Shown here: piece after piece, positions 1-6,945 of the stretch
How positions within the stretch are numbered: the stretch's first letter is position 1
Layout of the letters: the number at the start of each line of letters is the position of its first letter
From: a virus
DNA: 22,525 nucleotides
IMG/VR virus record: IMGVR_UViG_3300013115_000195
Span: 1-22,525 of that record
Direction: 5' to 3' (one strand)
Made by a program: the position numbers and the translations under genes
Notes under the pieces: generated by a model
Seen by the model: only the letters and a program-made list of their open reading frames with translations
What the model was told of the DNA's origin: nothing
The model's database searches: none

Positions 1-671
1 ATATGGCAAACCATATCGTGAACTTCAATAGAAGAAAGTTTGTCACCGCTCTCCTTTTCAGATAACATACCTTCCAACTTCACAAGACACTCTCTTAGTG
101 GTTGTGGTCCAGGTGCTTTGCCTCCCGATGTTACGAGTGCCGCGCCTTTTGGACGGATGTCTGTATAATCAAATCTAAGTCTAGAACCTCCATTGAAATA
201 GGAACGAACCAATGCCTTTACAGCATCTGCCCAACCTTCAATAGAGTCGTTGACCAAAAACCTTCGTGTTCTTTTCATGTTTGGTCTAGTAATTTCTGGT
301 AGTTTTTCGACGTGATGCTTTTGAACACTATATCCAACACCCGTACCACCAAGCAGCAAGAACATCGCCTCGCCGAATGATCGCCAATCATCGATTGGCA
401 TGAAAGCGCAGTTAAAAATCCTGTTAGGAGCAACCTCAATTGGTTTGCCGCCAAACTGCAGGGACCTCATAGAAGGCAAAACCTTCTTGTCAAACACCAA
501 CTTATAATTTTTTCTAATCTGCAACTCTAGTTCTGGAAACTTCTTTAAGTGCATCTCCATATTTCTTGTAACCAGTTCATGCCACGTCTCTCTCCTGTTC
601 TTTTCTGGCACATACTTGGCATATTTCATGTGCACAGTTATTTCTGACAAAATGTCATTTGATAAACTCAC
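1..671 (-). CDS. nrdJ: Class II (adenosylcobalamin-dependent) ribonucleoside-triphosphate reductase, N-terminal part
   Basis: This enzyme would reduce ribonucleotides to deoxyribonucleotides for phage DNA synthesis, using coenzyme B12. The visible 223 codons resemble the monomeric Lactobacillus-type RTPR/NrdJ family: RRETWHELV near residue 26, LPSMRSLQFGG at 65-75, FNCAF at 86-90 (C88 matches the first redox-active cysteine), LLGGTGVGYSVQ at 107-118, and FDYTDIRPKGA followed by TSGGKAPGP at 167-189. The start is a GTG at 671 that overlaps the helicase stop (GTGA); AAAGGAGG lies about 9 bases upstream. An in-frame ATG 14 codons further in has no comparable site. The thiyl-radical cysteine and C-terminal cysteines lie beyond the window edge, so completeness cannot be judged. 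It is the last visible gene of the exonuclease-helicase-reductase run. Confidence 0.88.
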   Translation of the reverse strand, partial: MSLSNDILSEITVHMKYAKYVPEKNRRETWHELVTRNMEMHLKKFPELELQIRKNYKLVFDKKVLPSMRSLQFGGKPIEVAPNRIFNCAFMPIDDWRSFGEAMFLLLGGTGVGYSVQKHHVEKLPEITRPNMKRTRRFLVNDSIEGWADAVKALVRSYFNGGSRLRFDYTDIRPKGAALVTSGGKAPGPQPLRECLVKLEGMLSEKESGDKLSSIEVHDMVCH

Positions 672-2050
672 TTCTTCGACCCTCCTTTAAACTCTTTATA
701 CTTTTCATTCAATAATTTCTTTTGTTTCTTTGCTGCATCTTTAACAATATCTTCCATCTCCTCTTGCGTCATCGCCTTCGGCAAGACCTTGATTTTGACA
801 TTAGCAGTATCCATAAATATGGGGTATATCATACCATCGGGACCATTTCTGTTCTTTGCGATGTAAATTCTTCCACTATTGGTATTTTTGTCCTCAACAG
901 TTCTTGAGACAGAGAAAATAAAATCCGCGACGAAGCACTTATTGAATGCTTCAGATATTGACTCCATAGTAATAACCTCTGCATTGAGACCAGACCGATT
1001 AGTCTGGGAGGCGGTCCAAATTGGGCAACCGACCTCCTGTGAAATGCCACGCAATTCTTCATAAATAGCCTCAAGTTGGTGTCTTTTCTCTTCTTTTGAG
1101 GATCCCTCTGGTTTTATCAAGTCAGCATAATCTACAATAATTAGATCTGGAACAAACTCCTGGTTTTTCATCTTCTCGATGTGGTTCTTTATCGTCTGGA
1201 TAGTAGCTGACCTAGTAGGATACTCTTTTACGATGAGTTTACCTTTTAAATCCTTCAAGTCATCGTAAATCTGTTCCTTGAATGCTGTTATGTCATTGAG
1301 ATGATACCCAGTAATGCAACTATCATATCTATTGGCGACAACAGTGTCAGCCAACTCTAGAGTGTAGTGCACCACATTCTTTCCTTCCTGCAGCGCTTTA
1401 GATCCAAGATGAACTAGCACCATGGACTTGCCAGCACCTGTTGGTGCAATCACAACACCAAGTTCACCCTTTCCAAGTCCACCTTTAGAGATATCGTCAA
1501 GTGGATCCCACCCAGTAGTAACTGGATTTCTTGCCTTCTTTTCAAATCGCTGTTCAAAATCCTCCATATAATCATACCCGAGGTCATTTGAGGTTCCTAG
1601 TTTGATTGCATCGTTGATTACTTTTGCAACCTGGTCAAACGATGACTTCTTTAACAGCGGAACACACCTGATCATCGCTTCTTGTAACTTCTGCTTCTTA
1701 CAGAAGTCAAGGGCAGTATCCTTTATATATCCAGACTCTGAATGGTTGATTTCTTGAGACAATACCCTAGCATAATAATCCCTCAACATCTTCTGCACAG
1801 AGTCTTGCTCCTCAGTGATGCCAGTTCGCAATATGCTGGTCATTATCTTTCTAGTGGGGTGTACGCCATACTTTTTCTTATACCCCTTGATCTTGTTAAC
1901 AAAGACTCTGAGATAAGTTAATTCAAGGAAATTTATGTCCAAGACCTCAAAGATCTGATCCGCAAAGGGACGATCATCCAAGATTAAGTGGCACAGGTTT
2001 TCTTGAAAGTTCTTTCCGAACTTAGAGAAGTCTTGATTCATTTTATCCAT
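668..2050 (-). CDS. Replicative DNA helicase, DnaB/T4 gp41-like
   Basis: A hexameric 5'-3' helicase (superfamily 4) that would unwind the fork ahead of the polymerase. The 460-aa length is close to T4 gp41 (475 aa). The N-terminal 170 residues are helical and poorly conserved. The RecA-like motor follows: Walker A APTGAGKS at 202-209, HYTLEL with E232 in the H1a position, Walker B LIIVDYADLI with D307, and the H3 glutamine in TASQTNRSG (Q349). The C-terminus is lysine-rich. The ATG shares one base with the exonuclease stop (TAATG). An AGGAG lies about 13 bases upstream, a long spacing, so translational coupling is likely. No primase domain is present, and none of the other genes in the window looks like a primase. 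Confidence 0.93.
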   Translation of the reverse strand: MDKMNQDFSKFGKNFQENLCHLILDDRPFADQIFEVLDINFLELTYLRVFVNKIKGYKKKYGVHPTRKIMTSILRTGITEEQDSVQKMLRDYYARVLSQEINHSESGYIKDTALDFCKKQKLQEAMIRCVPLLKKSSFDQVAKVINDAIKLGTSNDLGYDYMEDFEQRFEKKARNPVTTGWDPLDDISKGGLGKGELGVVIAPTGAGKSMVLVHLGSKALQEGKNVVHYTLELADTVVANRYDSCITGYHLNDITAFKEQIYDDLKDLKGKLIVKEYPTRSATIQTIKNHIEKMKNQEFVPDLIIVDYADLIKPEGSSKEEKRHQLEAIYEELRGISQEVGCPIWTASQTNRSGLNAEVITMESISEAFNKCFVADFIFSVSRTVEDKNTNSGRIYIAKNRNGPDGMIYPIFMDTANVKIKVLPKAMTQEEMEDIVKDAAKKQKKLLNEKYKEFKGGSKK

Positions 2051-3018
2051 TAGTTATAACTTACTCCTGATTCGATCATCGCATTGAATGTAGTCTTCAA
2101 GCAATCGATATTCAGGGAAGTCGCACCATCAACAGACATCATCTTGTTTATCTCGGTCTTGTTGAACATGGGTTTATATTCCTCAAAGGTTGAATTAATA
2201 AAGTTGGCACATTGAATGGAGATGAGCGGTGTACTCAGCTGCATTATAGAGTAATTATCGCACACCTTCTTGTAATCGTCAATTACTTTATGATAAATTG
2301 CAAGTTTAGATTCTTCCCGCTCAGAATGCTCCTTGAGATCACTCAAATAGTAATCCCTCTCTTCGGAAAGAAACGGAAATGCCTTAGCAACAGTCTTAAG
2401 TCCAACACCCTGGAGTCCATCGATGTTGTCACTCTTGTCTCCAACCATCGCCCTGGCAAGGGCAAAGTTACAGGGATGGATAGAATGTTCTTCCAGCACT
2501 CTGCTAGTATTTAGAATCTGATCCTGTGTTGGTCTCAACAGGAGCGTCCTATCGTCCAACAGCTGTATAAAATCCTTATCACTAGACACAACAACCTTTC
2601 GCCATTCCTGAAAGAGTGGCATTGATTTGACGTAAGCAATTACATCGTCCGCTTCGACATTTGGTTGCCTAAACTGGATGATGGGAGTTTGGTTAACGTA
2701 CTCAATACACCTAACCTGCTGCCAAATCTTATTTGTGTGAATCTCTGCAGGATTCATAGACTGGGACCATCGATTTAATTTCGGCGGCTTTCTACCTACC
2801 TTATAGTTCTTGTTCTGTTGTCGTCTTTTATTAGATCCATTGTCACCATCCCACACAACAACCAAAAGGTCGGGTTTGATCTGTCGGCACAACTTATTCA
2901 TCGTTTGCAGAAAACCAACCACACCTCCGATGGGGTCGCCATTGGGTGACATAGTGGGATTAACAATGTAGGATCTCATAAACTGGTTTTGCGCATCTAC
3001 CAGCATTAACCTCTTCAT
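2050..3018 (-). CDS. 5'-3' exonuclease / flap nuclease (T4 RNase H, Pol I 5'-nuclease family)
   Basis: A metal-dependent 5' nuclease that would remove RNA primers and flaps during lagging-strand synthesis. The acidic cluster of the PIN/FEN family is visible in order: D8 (LMLVDAQN), D57 (VVVWDGDNG), E122-D124-D125 (VEADDVIAYV), D147 and D149 (VVSSDKDF), D194 and D197 (VGDKSDNI). A helix-hairpin-helix follows at about 199-210 (IDGLQGVGLKTV). The 322-aa length is close to T4 RNase H (305 aa). The ATG has AAGGAG 4-5 bases upstream. An intrinsic terminator ends just before this ribosome binding site, so expression probably depends on read-through from the uvsX transcript. Its C-terminus overlaps the helicase start by one base. 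Confidence 0.9.
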   Translation of the reverse strand: MKRLMLVDAQNQFMRSYIVNPTMSPNGDPIGGVVGFLQTMNKLCRQIKPDLLVVVWDGDNGSNKRRQQNKNYKVGRKPPKLNRWSQSMNPAEIHTNKIWQQVRCIEYVNQTPIIQFRQPNVEADDVIAYVKSMPLFQEWRKVVVSSDKDFIQLLDDRTLLLRPTQDQILNTSRVLEEHSIHPCNFALARAMVGDKSDNIDGLQGVGLKTVAKAFPFLSEERDYYLSDLKEHSEREESKLAIYHKVIDDYKKVCDNYSIMQLSTPLISIQCANFINSTFEEYKPMFNKTEINKMMSVDGATSLNIDCLKTTFNAMIESGVSYN

Positions 3019-3031
3019 ATAACTCCTTAGT

Positions 3032-3060
3032 AAAAAAAACCCCCTGCTTTCACAGGGGGT
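3032..3060 (-). terminator. Rho-independent terminator after uvsX
   Basis: On the minus strand an 8-bp perfect stem ACCCCCTG/CAGGGGGT (3060-3053 with 3046-3039) encloses a 6-base loop and is followed by a run of seven T (3038-3032). It begins 15 bases after the uvsX stop and ends a few bases before the exonuclease Shine-Dalgarno site. It is the only strong terminator seen in the window and lies inside an otherwise co-directional run, so it probably acts as a partial terminator that lowers expression of exonuclease, helicase and reductase. Confidence 0.9.
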
Positions 3061-3075
3061 CGACCGAACACTATG

Positions 3076-4215
3076 TCAGTCTTTGGTGGGGGGATCCTCC
3101 TGATCATAAAAATCAGAAGCGTTTCCTGTTTTGTTGCTGAATTTCATTATAACATCATCATCCATGATTTGCAAAACTCTTTTCTTAAATCTCTCATCTT
3201 GCAATTTCGAAACCCAATGTGCTCTCTGAAATTTCTCTTCCGTTCCGTCACTATGAACAAGAGCGTACCAAGCACCTGACTGCTTCAGGTTTTCAGAAAT
3301 TTGAATTGCATCGAACCAACTTTCCTTATCTTGTACACCGACAGTATCGGAATCACCCCAAAGGATCTTAAAGTTGCAAGTTCTACCAGTTGACCCAAAT
3401 CGAGACTTTTCAATCTTACACTTCACTTCGGAACCAATCCTAAAACCATTGTCATCCGTGACAAATGATGCCTTTGCCTTCCTTCCAGTTAACCACACTC
3501 TTAGAGAGTAGGAATATGGCAAAGTCTTACCACCTGGTGTCATGTAAGGCGTTGTCAATGCCTCAGATGGGGACCTAGTGATATTTGTTTTAAGTTGGTT
3601 TAATACCAACAGTGTAGCGCCAGCATTCGCAATAGGTTGTACCAACTTGGGCATACCCTTAGATAACACTCGCGCCTTCATTGCCATCGACGATTGGGGA
3701 TTGTAGTCCGATTCCAAATCATGCTCTGATGGAGTGAGTGCCAGGGAGTCCCAGATAAACAACCACTTTTGAGGCATCTTCAAGAGATCCTCAATTGTGG
3801 CCATCACCATCTCCACAGAGTGTGCCTGTACATAAATTAACCCATTGTCTTCATCTTCAAGATCACATCCCGCTCTCGAAAGAAACTCTGGATCAATCGC
3901 CGACTCTGAATCAAAATATGCTACACGGTATCCCATCTGCTGTGCATTAGCTGCTACCTGAGCTGCCATAAAAGACTTGCCCGTCGCTTCGAGACCTGCT
4001 ATCTCGGAGATCTTCCCTACGGGAATTCCAGCGAGTCGACCCTTACAAATAATAGAGTCTAACCATCTGGATCCCGTAGGAATCCACTCCTTGACCTTGG
4101 TTGGGTTCTCCTCCTTGAGATTATAAGCAACAACACCACCAGCAGACTTGTTGAGTGACTTTATAATGTCCTTCGTGGACAAACCTCCTGGTTTCATTTT
4201 TGTTACTTTTGCCAT
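3076..4215 (-). CDS. uvsX: RecA-family recombinase, T4 UvsX-like
   Basis: A strand-exchange recombinase for recombination-dependent replication and repair; in T4 it works on single strands coated by gp32, whose homologue is the neighbouring upstream gene. Landmarks: Walker A GLEATGKS at 74-81, FDSESAIDP at 101-109 with E104 in the position of the RecA catalytic glutamate, Walker B WLFIWDSLA with D156, and LLVLNQLKTN with Q207 as the nucleotide-sensing glutamine. Length is 379 aa (T4 UvsX 391). The C-terminus is acidic and disordered-looking (DQEDPPTKD). The ATG at 4215 has GAGGTGA about 7 bases upstream and lies 11 bases after the SSB stop, so the two are co-transcribed from the promoter at 5065-5093. 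Transcription should largely stop at 3032-3060. Confidence 0.93.
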   Translation of the reverse strand: MAKVTKMKPGGLSTKDIIKSLNKSAGGVVAYNLKEENPTKVKEWIPTGSRWLDSIICKGRLAGIPVGKISEIAGLEATGKSFMAAQVAANAQQMGYRVAYFDSESAIDPEFLSRAGCDLEDEDNGLIYVQAHSVEMVMATIEDLLKMPQKWLFIWDSLALTPSEHDLESDYNPQSSMAMKARVLSKGMPKLVQPIANAGATLLVLNQLKTNITRSPSEALTTPYMTPGGKTLPYSYSLRVWLTGRKAKASFVTDDNGFRIGSEVKCKIEKSRFGSTGRTCNFKILWGDSDTVGVQDKESWFDAIQISENLKQSGAWYALVHSDGTEEKFQRAHWVSKLQDERFKKRVLQIMDDDVIMKFSNKTGNASDFYDQEDPPTKD

Positions 4216-4226
4216 CCTACGTCACC

Positions 4227-4982
4227 TCAACCAAGAAGCTCATTAAATGCTGATGAGACAGCATCTGTTTCAGACTTGACCTCCGTGTTGCCACCTCCAC
4301 GAGTGATCTCGGACTTGTCCGTATCGCCACTAAGATGTGCATCTAGGATTCCTCTCACTTCTTCGGTCGTCTTTCTTTCAAAGACACTGTCAATGTTCGG
4401 AACCTTTTCCAACAACTCTGCACATCGCTCGTCGCCGCCCACAGCGTCGTCACAAAGAACCGACTTGCGAGGGCGTGGTCGAATGTCTGTTGTAGGATAA
4501 GAAGCACCAGGCTGCTTACCGTACATCAACTTGAGGTCATTACCGTCCTCTGGATCAGTAATATCCCCATAATCAGGATCAAGGACGATGCCGAGAAGTT
4601 TCTGGTATGCTAACTTACCATAACCCCAGACCTTGACGCCTTCTGCCTCTTCCCCTCTCACCAAGACGGGTGAAAAGAATCTCTGCTTCGCAAACATACC
4701 CTTGGCGAGTTGCTTGCTCTCTTCGGTGCCTTCGTTCCATAGTTGATTTGCGAAATCACAGACTGGACACTTATCTCCGAAGTTTCGTTTTGGACACAAG
4801 AAGGATTGATCACCCACTCCATAGTGGAAAAACTTCTCCTTGAATGGGTCGCCATCCGCTGTCGGAACAATACGAATATTGTTCTCACCATCTTGTGGAC
4901 GCCAGAAGTTGTTCTTCTTACCGTCACCCTTTCCTGATAATGAAGCCATCTTTTGCTTCATAAGATCTAAATTCAGTGCCAT
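4227..4982 (-). CDS. Single-stranded DNA-binding protein, T4 gp32-like
   Basis: Coats single-stranded DNA at the fork and supports UvsX and the polymerase. The N-terminal basic part is followed by FWRPQDGENNIRIVP at about 26-40, typical of gp32 relatives. A zinc-site pattern follows: H53, C63, C72, C75 (H-x9-C-x8-C-x2-C), comparable to the His/Cys3 site of T4 gp32. The C-terminal part is acidic and Ser/Gly-rich (GDTDKSEITRGGGN) and ends in AFNELLG, resembling the protein-interaction tail of the family. At 251 aa it is a little shorter than T4 gp32 (301). The start has a strong TAGGAGG 8 bases upstream. It has its own sigma-70 promoter and a 5' leader with a stem-loop, consistent with high expression. 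Confidence 0.88.
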   Translation of the reverse strand: MALNLDLMKQKMASLSGKGDGKKNNFWRPQDGENNIRIVPTADGDPFKEKFFHYGVGDQSFLCPKRNFGDKCPVCDFANQLWNEGTEESKQLAKGMFAKQRFFSPVLVRGEEAEGVKVWGYGKLAYQKLLGIVLDPDYGDITDPEDGNDLKLMYGKQPGASYPTTDIRPRPRKSVLCDDAVGGDERCAELLEKVPNIDSVFERKTTEEVRGILDAHLSGDTDKSEITRGGGNTEVKSETDAVSSAFNELLG

Positions 4983-5034
4983 TTTTATTACCTCCTATGG
5001 TATGTTATTTTTTTGCACACTTTCGGCTATAGCG

Positions 5035-5054
5035 GGTCAGCAAATCTTCTGACC
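5035..5054 (-). promoter_or_regulatory. Stem-loop at the 5' end of the SSB mRNA leader
   Basis: The minus strand reads GGTCAG, 8 bases, CTGACC, a perfect 6-bp stem. It begins about 4 bases after the start site predicted from the promoter at 5065-5093. The rest of the leader, to the Shine-Dalgarno site, is A-rich (including CAAAAAAATAACA). The loop contains TTTG, which could pair with CAAA downstream to form a short pseudoknot. A 5' structure followed by an unstructured A/U-rich stretch is the arrangement known for T4 gene 32 autoregulation, so a role in mRNA stability or autogenous control is plausible but not shown. Confidence 0.5.
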
Positions 5055-5064
5055 AACTTTCTAT

Positions 5065-5093
5065 ACTATACTAAACGTTTTTTTGTTTGTCAA
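5065..5093 (-). promoter_or_regulatory. Sigma-70 promoter for SSB-uvsX
   Basis: The -35 TTGACA (5093-5088) is a perfect match. A 17-base spacer leads to the -10 TATAGT (5070-5065). The predicted start is near 5058, giving a leader of about 76 bases before the SSB ATG. The -35 begins two bases after the stop codon of the 412-aa gene. It shares 32 of 36 bases with the promoter at 6365-6393, including the spacer and a TAGTATAGTATA repeat. Confidence 0.88.
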
Positions 5094-5094
5094 C

Positions 5095-6333
5095 TTAATT
5101 GTCTAATTCTTTAAAGTTTTTTCTTACGTGATCGATGTCGTAAAGTTGCCCAACAGTCTCTACTGGATAAGATTGCGATTGCCCCATATACTTGACATTC
5201 AAGGTGACGCTTGGATAGGCGTCGCCGATAAGACGATCTAGGTAATCGTGAAACTTAATTCGATGATTGTGCAAGTTTTTATCACCGCCCGAACCGGTAA
5301 GAGAAACTAGGACTCTAACTTCTTCTGGCAGTGCGCCGTTGTTCTGCTCCCGATGGTTCACAATCATGTTCCACAAGTCTCCACAGATCTGTCTTTTTGT
5401 GCCGTTTGCTTTTCCACTGTGTCTCTTGACGATAACCTTGTTAGAGTTTACGGACTCCTTCTCTTCTGATTCCATCTTAATCATTTCTGCATCAGAATAT
5501 GAATACGCTGCTTTTTGTTCTTGATAGCACCAACTATTAAACACATTCGTAATACACTTTGTTGCATATTCCTCGGACCAACGATATCCACTATCTTTGA
5601 TAACATCTGGAAGCAAAAAATCAACGATTTTAGTTCTCAACCTACCTCGCTGACTCTTCAGTGATCTTCTAGTAGAATTGTCAATCCTTTGATCTTCAAG
5701 TTGGCGGTTAATCTGATTGACAGCGGCAATCTCGTCTTGCAAGACGCCAGAACCTGTTGTTAGCGCAGAAGCAATGCCATTCTTAATTGCTGCCTCACTG
5801 TTTGGTTCTCCGTTGTCTGGATGAGAATTTAGTTGTCTCAAATATCTGTTCTTCTCATATCTTGTTTTAAGTGACATGAAATCCCTATCCAATATTGCTG
5901 GAAAATAAGTAAGATTTGTCAGAGGAAGCATTGCGTCCCTGTTGAATCCTCCTATGCCCTCTAGAATATGGGTTACGTTGTTCAAATTATTGTATGGTAT
6001 GAGATTTAGGGGGGTTCTAATTCCAAACTCTAATTTTCCACGCTCATTAAGTACACCCTGATTCGCTTGAGCGGCAAACTGTTTGACCTTCGCATGATTG
6101 ATTGTATCAGGGCGCACCTGATACTTTGACCTTTGCTTATTGTAGACCTGCTCACCTACCTTCACAGCGATTAATCCTTCAATGTGTTCTTTGTGGTTTG
6201 AATCAAACATTTCTGGTTTAAATGCATTGCTTTCTTTACAACACTGCTTGATTCTCTCAGGCGTGTTGCAGTACTCAATAATCTGCTGAAACACGTCCTT
6301 GGTTTGTGGAAAATCCACTACGTTGTGAGGCAT
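5095..6333 (-). CDS. Unrecognised 412-aa protein with its own strong promoter
   Basis: I do not recognise this protein. It is soluble-looking with no signal peptide or membrane segment. There are scattered cysteines but no clear metal site (CC at 31-32 is isolated). Residues of about 210-240 are rich in Gln, Arg and Asp and probably form a coiled or helical stretch (VNQINRQLEDQRIDN). The C-terminal third has a Gly-rich turn SLTGSGGDKN and a predicted alpha/beta character. The ATG at 6333 has AAAGGAGGG 6 bases upstream, and a consensus promoter lies 32-60 bases before it. Being placed between thymidine kinase and SSB and driven by a strong promoter suggests an early function in DNA replication or host takeover. 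That is inference from position only. Confidence 0.85.
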   Translation of the reverse strand: MPHNVVDFPQTKDVFQQIIEYCNTPERIKQCCKESNAFKPEMFDSNHKEHIEGLIAVKVGEQVYNKQRSKYQVRPDTINHAKVKQFAAQANQGVLNERGKLEFGIRTPLNLIPYNNLNNVTHILEGIGGFNRDAMLPLTNLTYFPAILDRDFMSLKTRYEKNRYLRQLNSHPDNGEPNSEAAIKNGIASALTTGSGVLQDEIAAVNQINRQLEDQRIDNSTRRSLKSQRGRLRTKIVDFLLPDVIKDSGYRWSEEYATKCITNVFNSWCYQEQKAAYSYSDAEMIKMESEEKESVNSNKVIVKRHSGKANGTKRQICGDLWNMIVNHREQNNGALPEEVRVLVSLTGSGGDKNLHNHRIKFHDYLDRLIGDAYPSVTLNVKYMGQSQSYPVETVGQLYDIDHVRKNFKELDN

Positions 6334-6364
6334 TTGGGCCCTCCTTTTCTTTTATTGTTTTTAT

Positions 6365-6393
6365 ACTATACTAAATGTTTATTTGCTTGTCAA
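6365..6393 (-). promoter_or_regulatory. Sigma-70 promoter for the 412-aa gene
   Basis: TTGACA (6393-6388), 17-base spacer, TATAGT (6370-6365). The -35 hexamer lies inside the last codons of thymidine kinase (the codons for Leu-Thr-Ser-Lys). The predicted start is near 6358, giving a short leader of about 25 bases. Spacer and flank are nearly identical to the SSB promoter, whereas the third promoter of the window shares only the two hexamers. Confidence 0.88.
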
Positions 6394-6933
6394 CTGTTTT
6401 TTGTAATGTTTGAAACATCTTGGTTCATACATTTCTGAACCGCCAATTAATAACTCTCTGTCGTCCTCAAACTTTCTAAAAGTGAAGTAAGCATCTCTAC
6501 CACACTTAGAGCAGACTGATGGACACTTCACCACGTTCGTTGCCCAGGGCATCATCTTTGACACTTCCTTAAAAGGTTCTGCCTTTGAGGATAGGTCCAG
6601 ACTCGATACTAACACAGAGACACCTGACTTGTAAAGACTTATTGCAACATTACTTACACCTTTTATCATAAACGCTTCGTCGATGGCAACCACTTCGGCG
6701 GGACTCTCCTTTAGATGTCGGAGAATGTCTGCTCCAGACGTAACGCAATGCGCATCGATGCGTCCACCGTTGTGAGTCACTATCTCTCCAGCAGAGTACC
6801 TGTCGTCGATCATTGGTTTAAATGCCAGGATCTTCTTTCCTTGATATTTGTATCTTTCCAGTGCTGCAATAAGTCTTGTTGTCTTTGATCCGAACATTGG
6901 ACCAACAAACATGACTAGGTCAGGGTTTTTCAA
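6379..6933 (-). CDS. tk: Thymidine kinase (type II, zinc-containing)
   Basis: Phosphorylates thymidine to dTMP with ATP, feeding the dTTP pool. The 184-aa protein has a P-loop GPMFGSKTT at 11-19, which differs from the usual GPMFSGKT by an exchange of Ser and Gly before the Lys. A DRYSA segment lies at 44-48, the catalytic DEA at 85-87 (E86 in the position of the general base), and a C-terminal zinc site C141-x2-C144 with C173-x2-H176 next to the lasso (IGGSEMYEPRC). The start is a TTG at 6933 preceded by GAGAG 6 bases upstream. An ATG seven codons in has no ribosome binding site and would remove part of the first strand. It follows the FtsZ-like gene by 12 bases, and its 3' end holds the next promoter's -35 box. 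Confidence 0.88.
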   Translation of the reverse strand: MKNPDLVMFVGPMFGSKTTRLIAALERYKYQGKKILAFKPMIDDRYSAGEIVTHNGGRIDAHCVTSGADILRHLKESPAEVVAIDEAFMIKGVSNVAISLYKSGVSVLVSSLDLSSKAEPFKEVSKMMPWATNVVKCPSVCSKCGRDAYFTFRKFEDDRELLIGGSEMYEPRCFKHYKKQLTSK

Positions 6934-6945
6934 CTTAATCTCTCT

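Noticed and set aside
829-1074. 81-codon minus-strand ORF within the helicase gene
   Set aside because: Alternative-frame shadow of a well-supported helicase; no ribosome binding site or recognisable motif.
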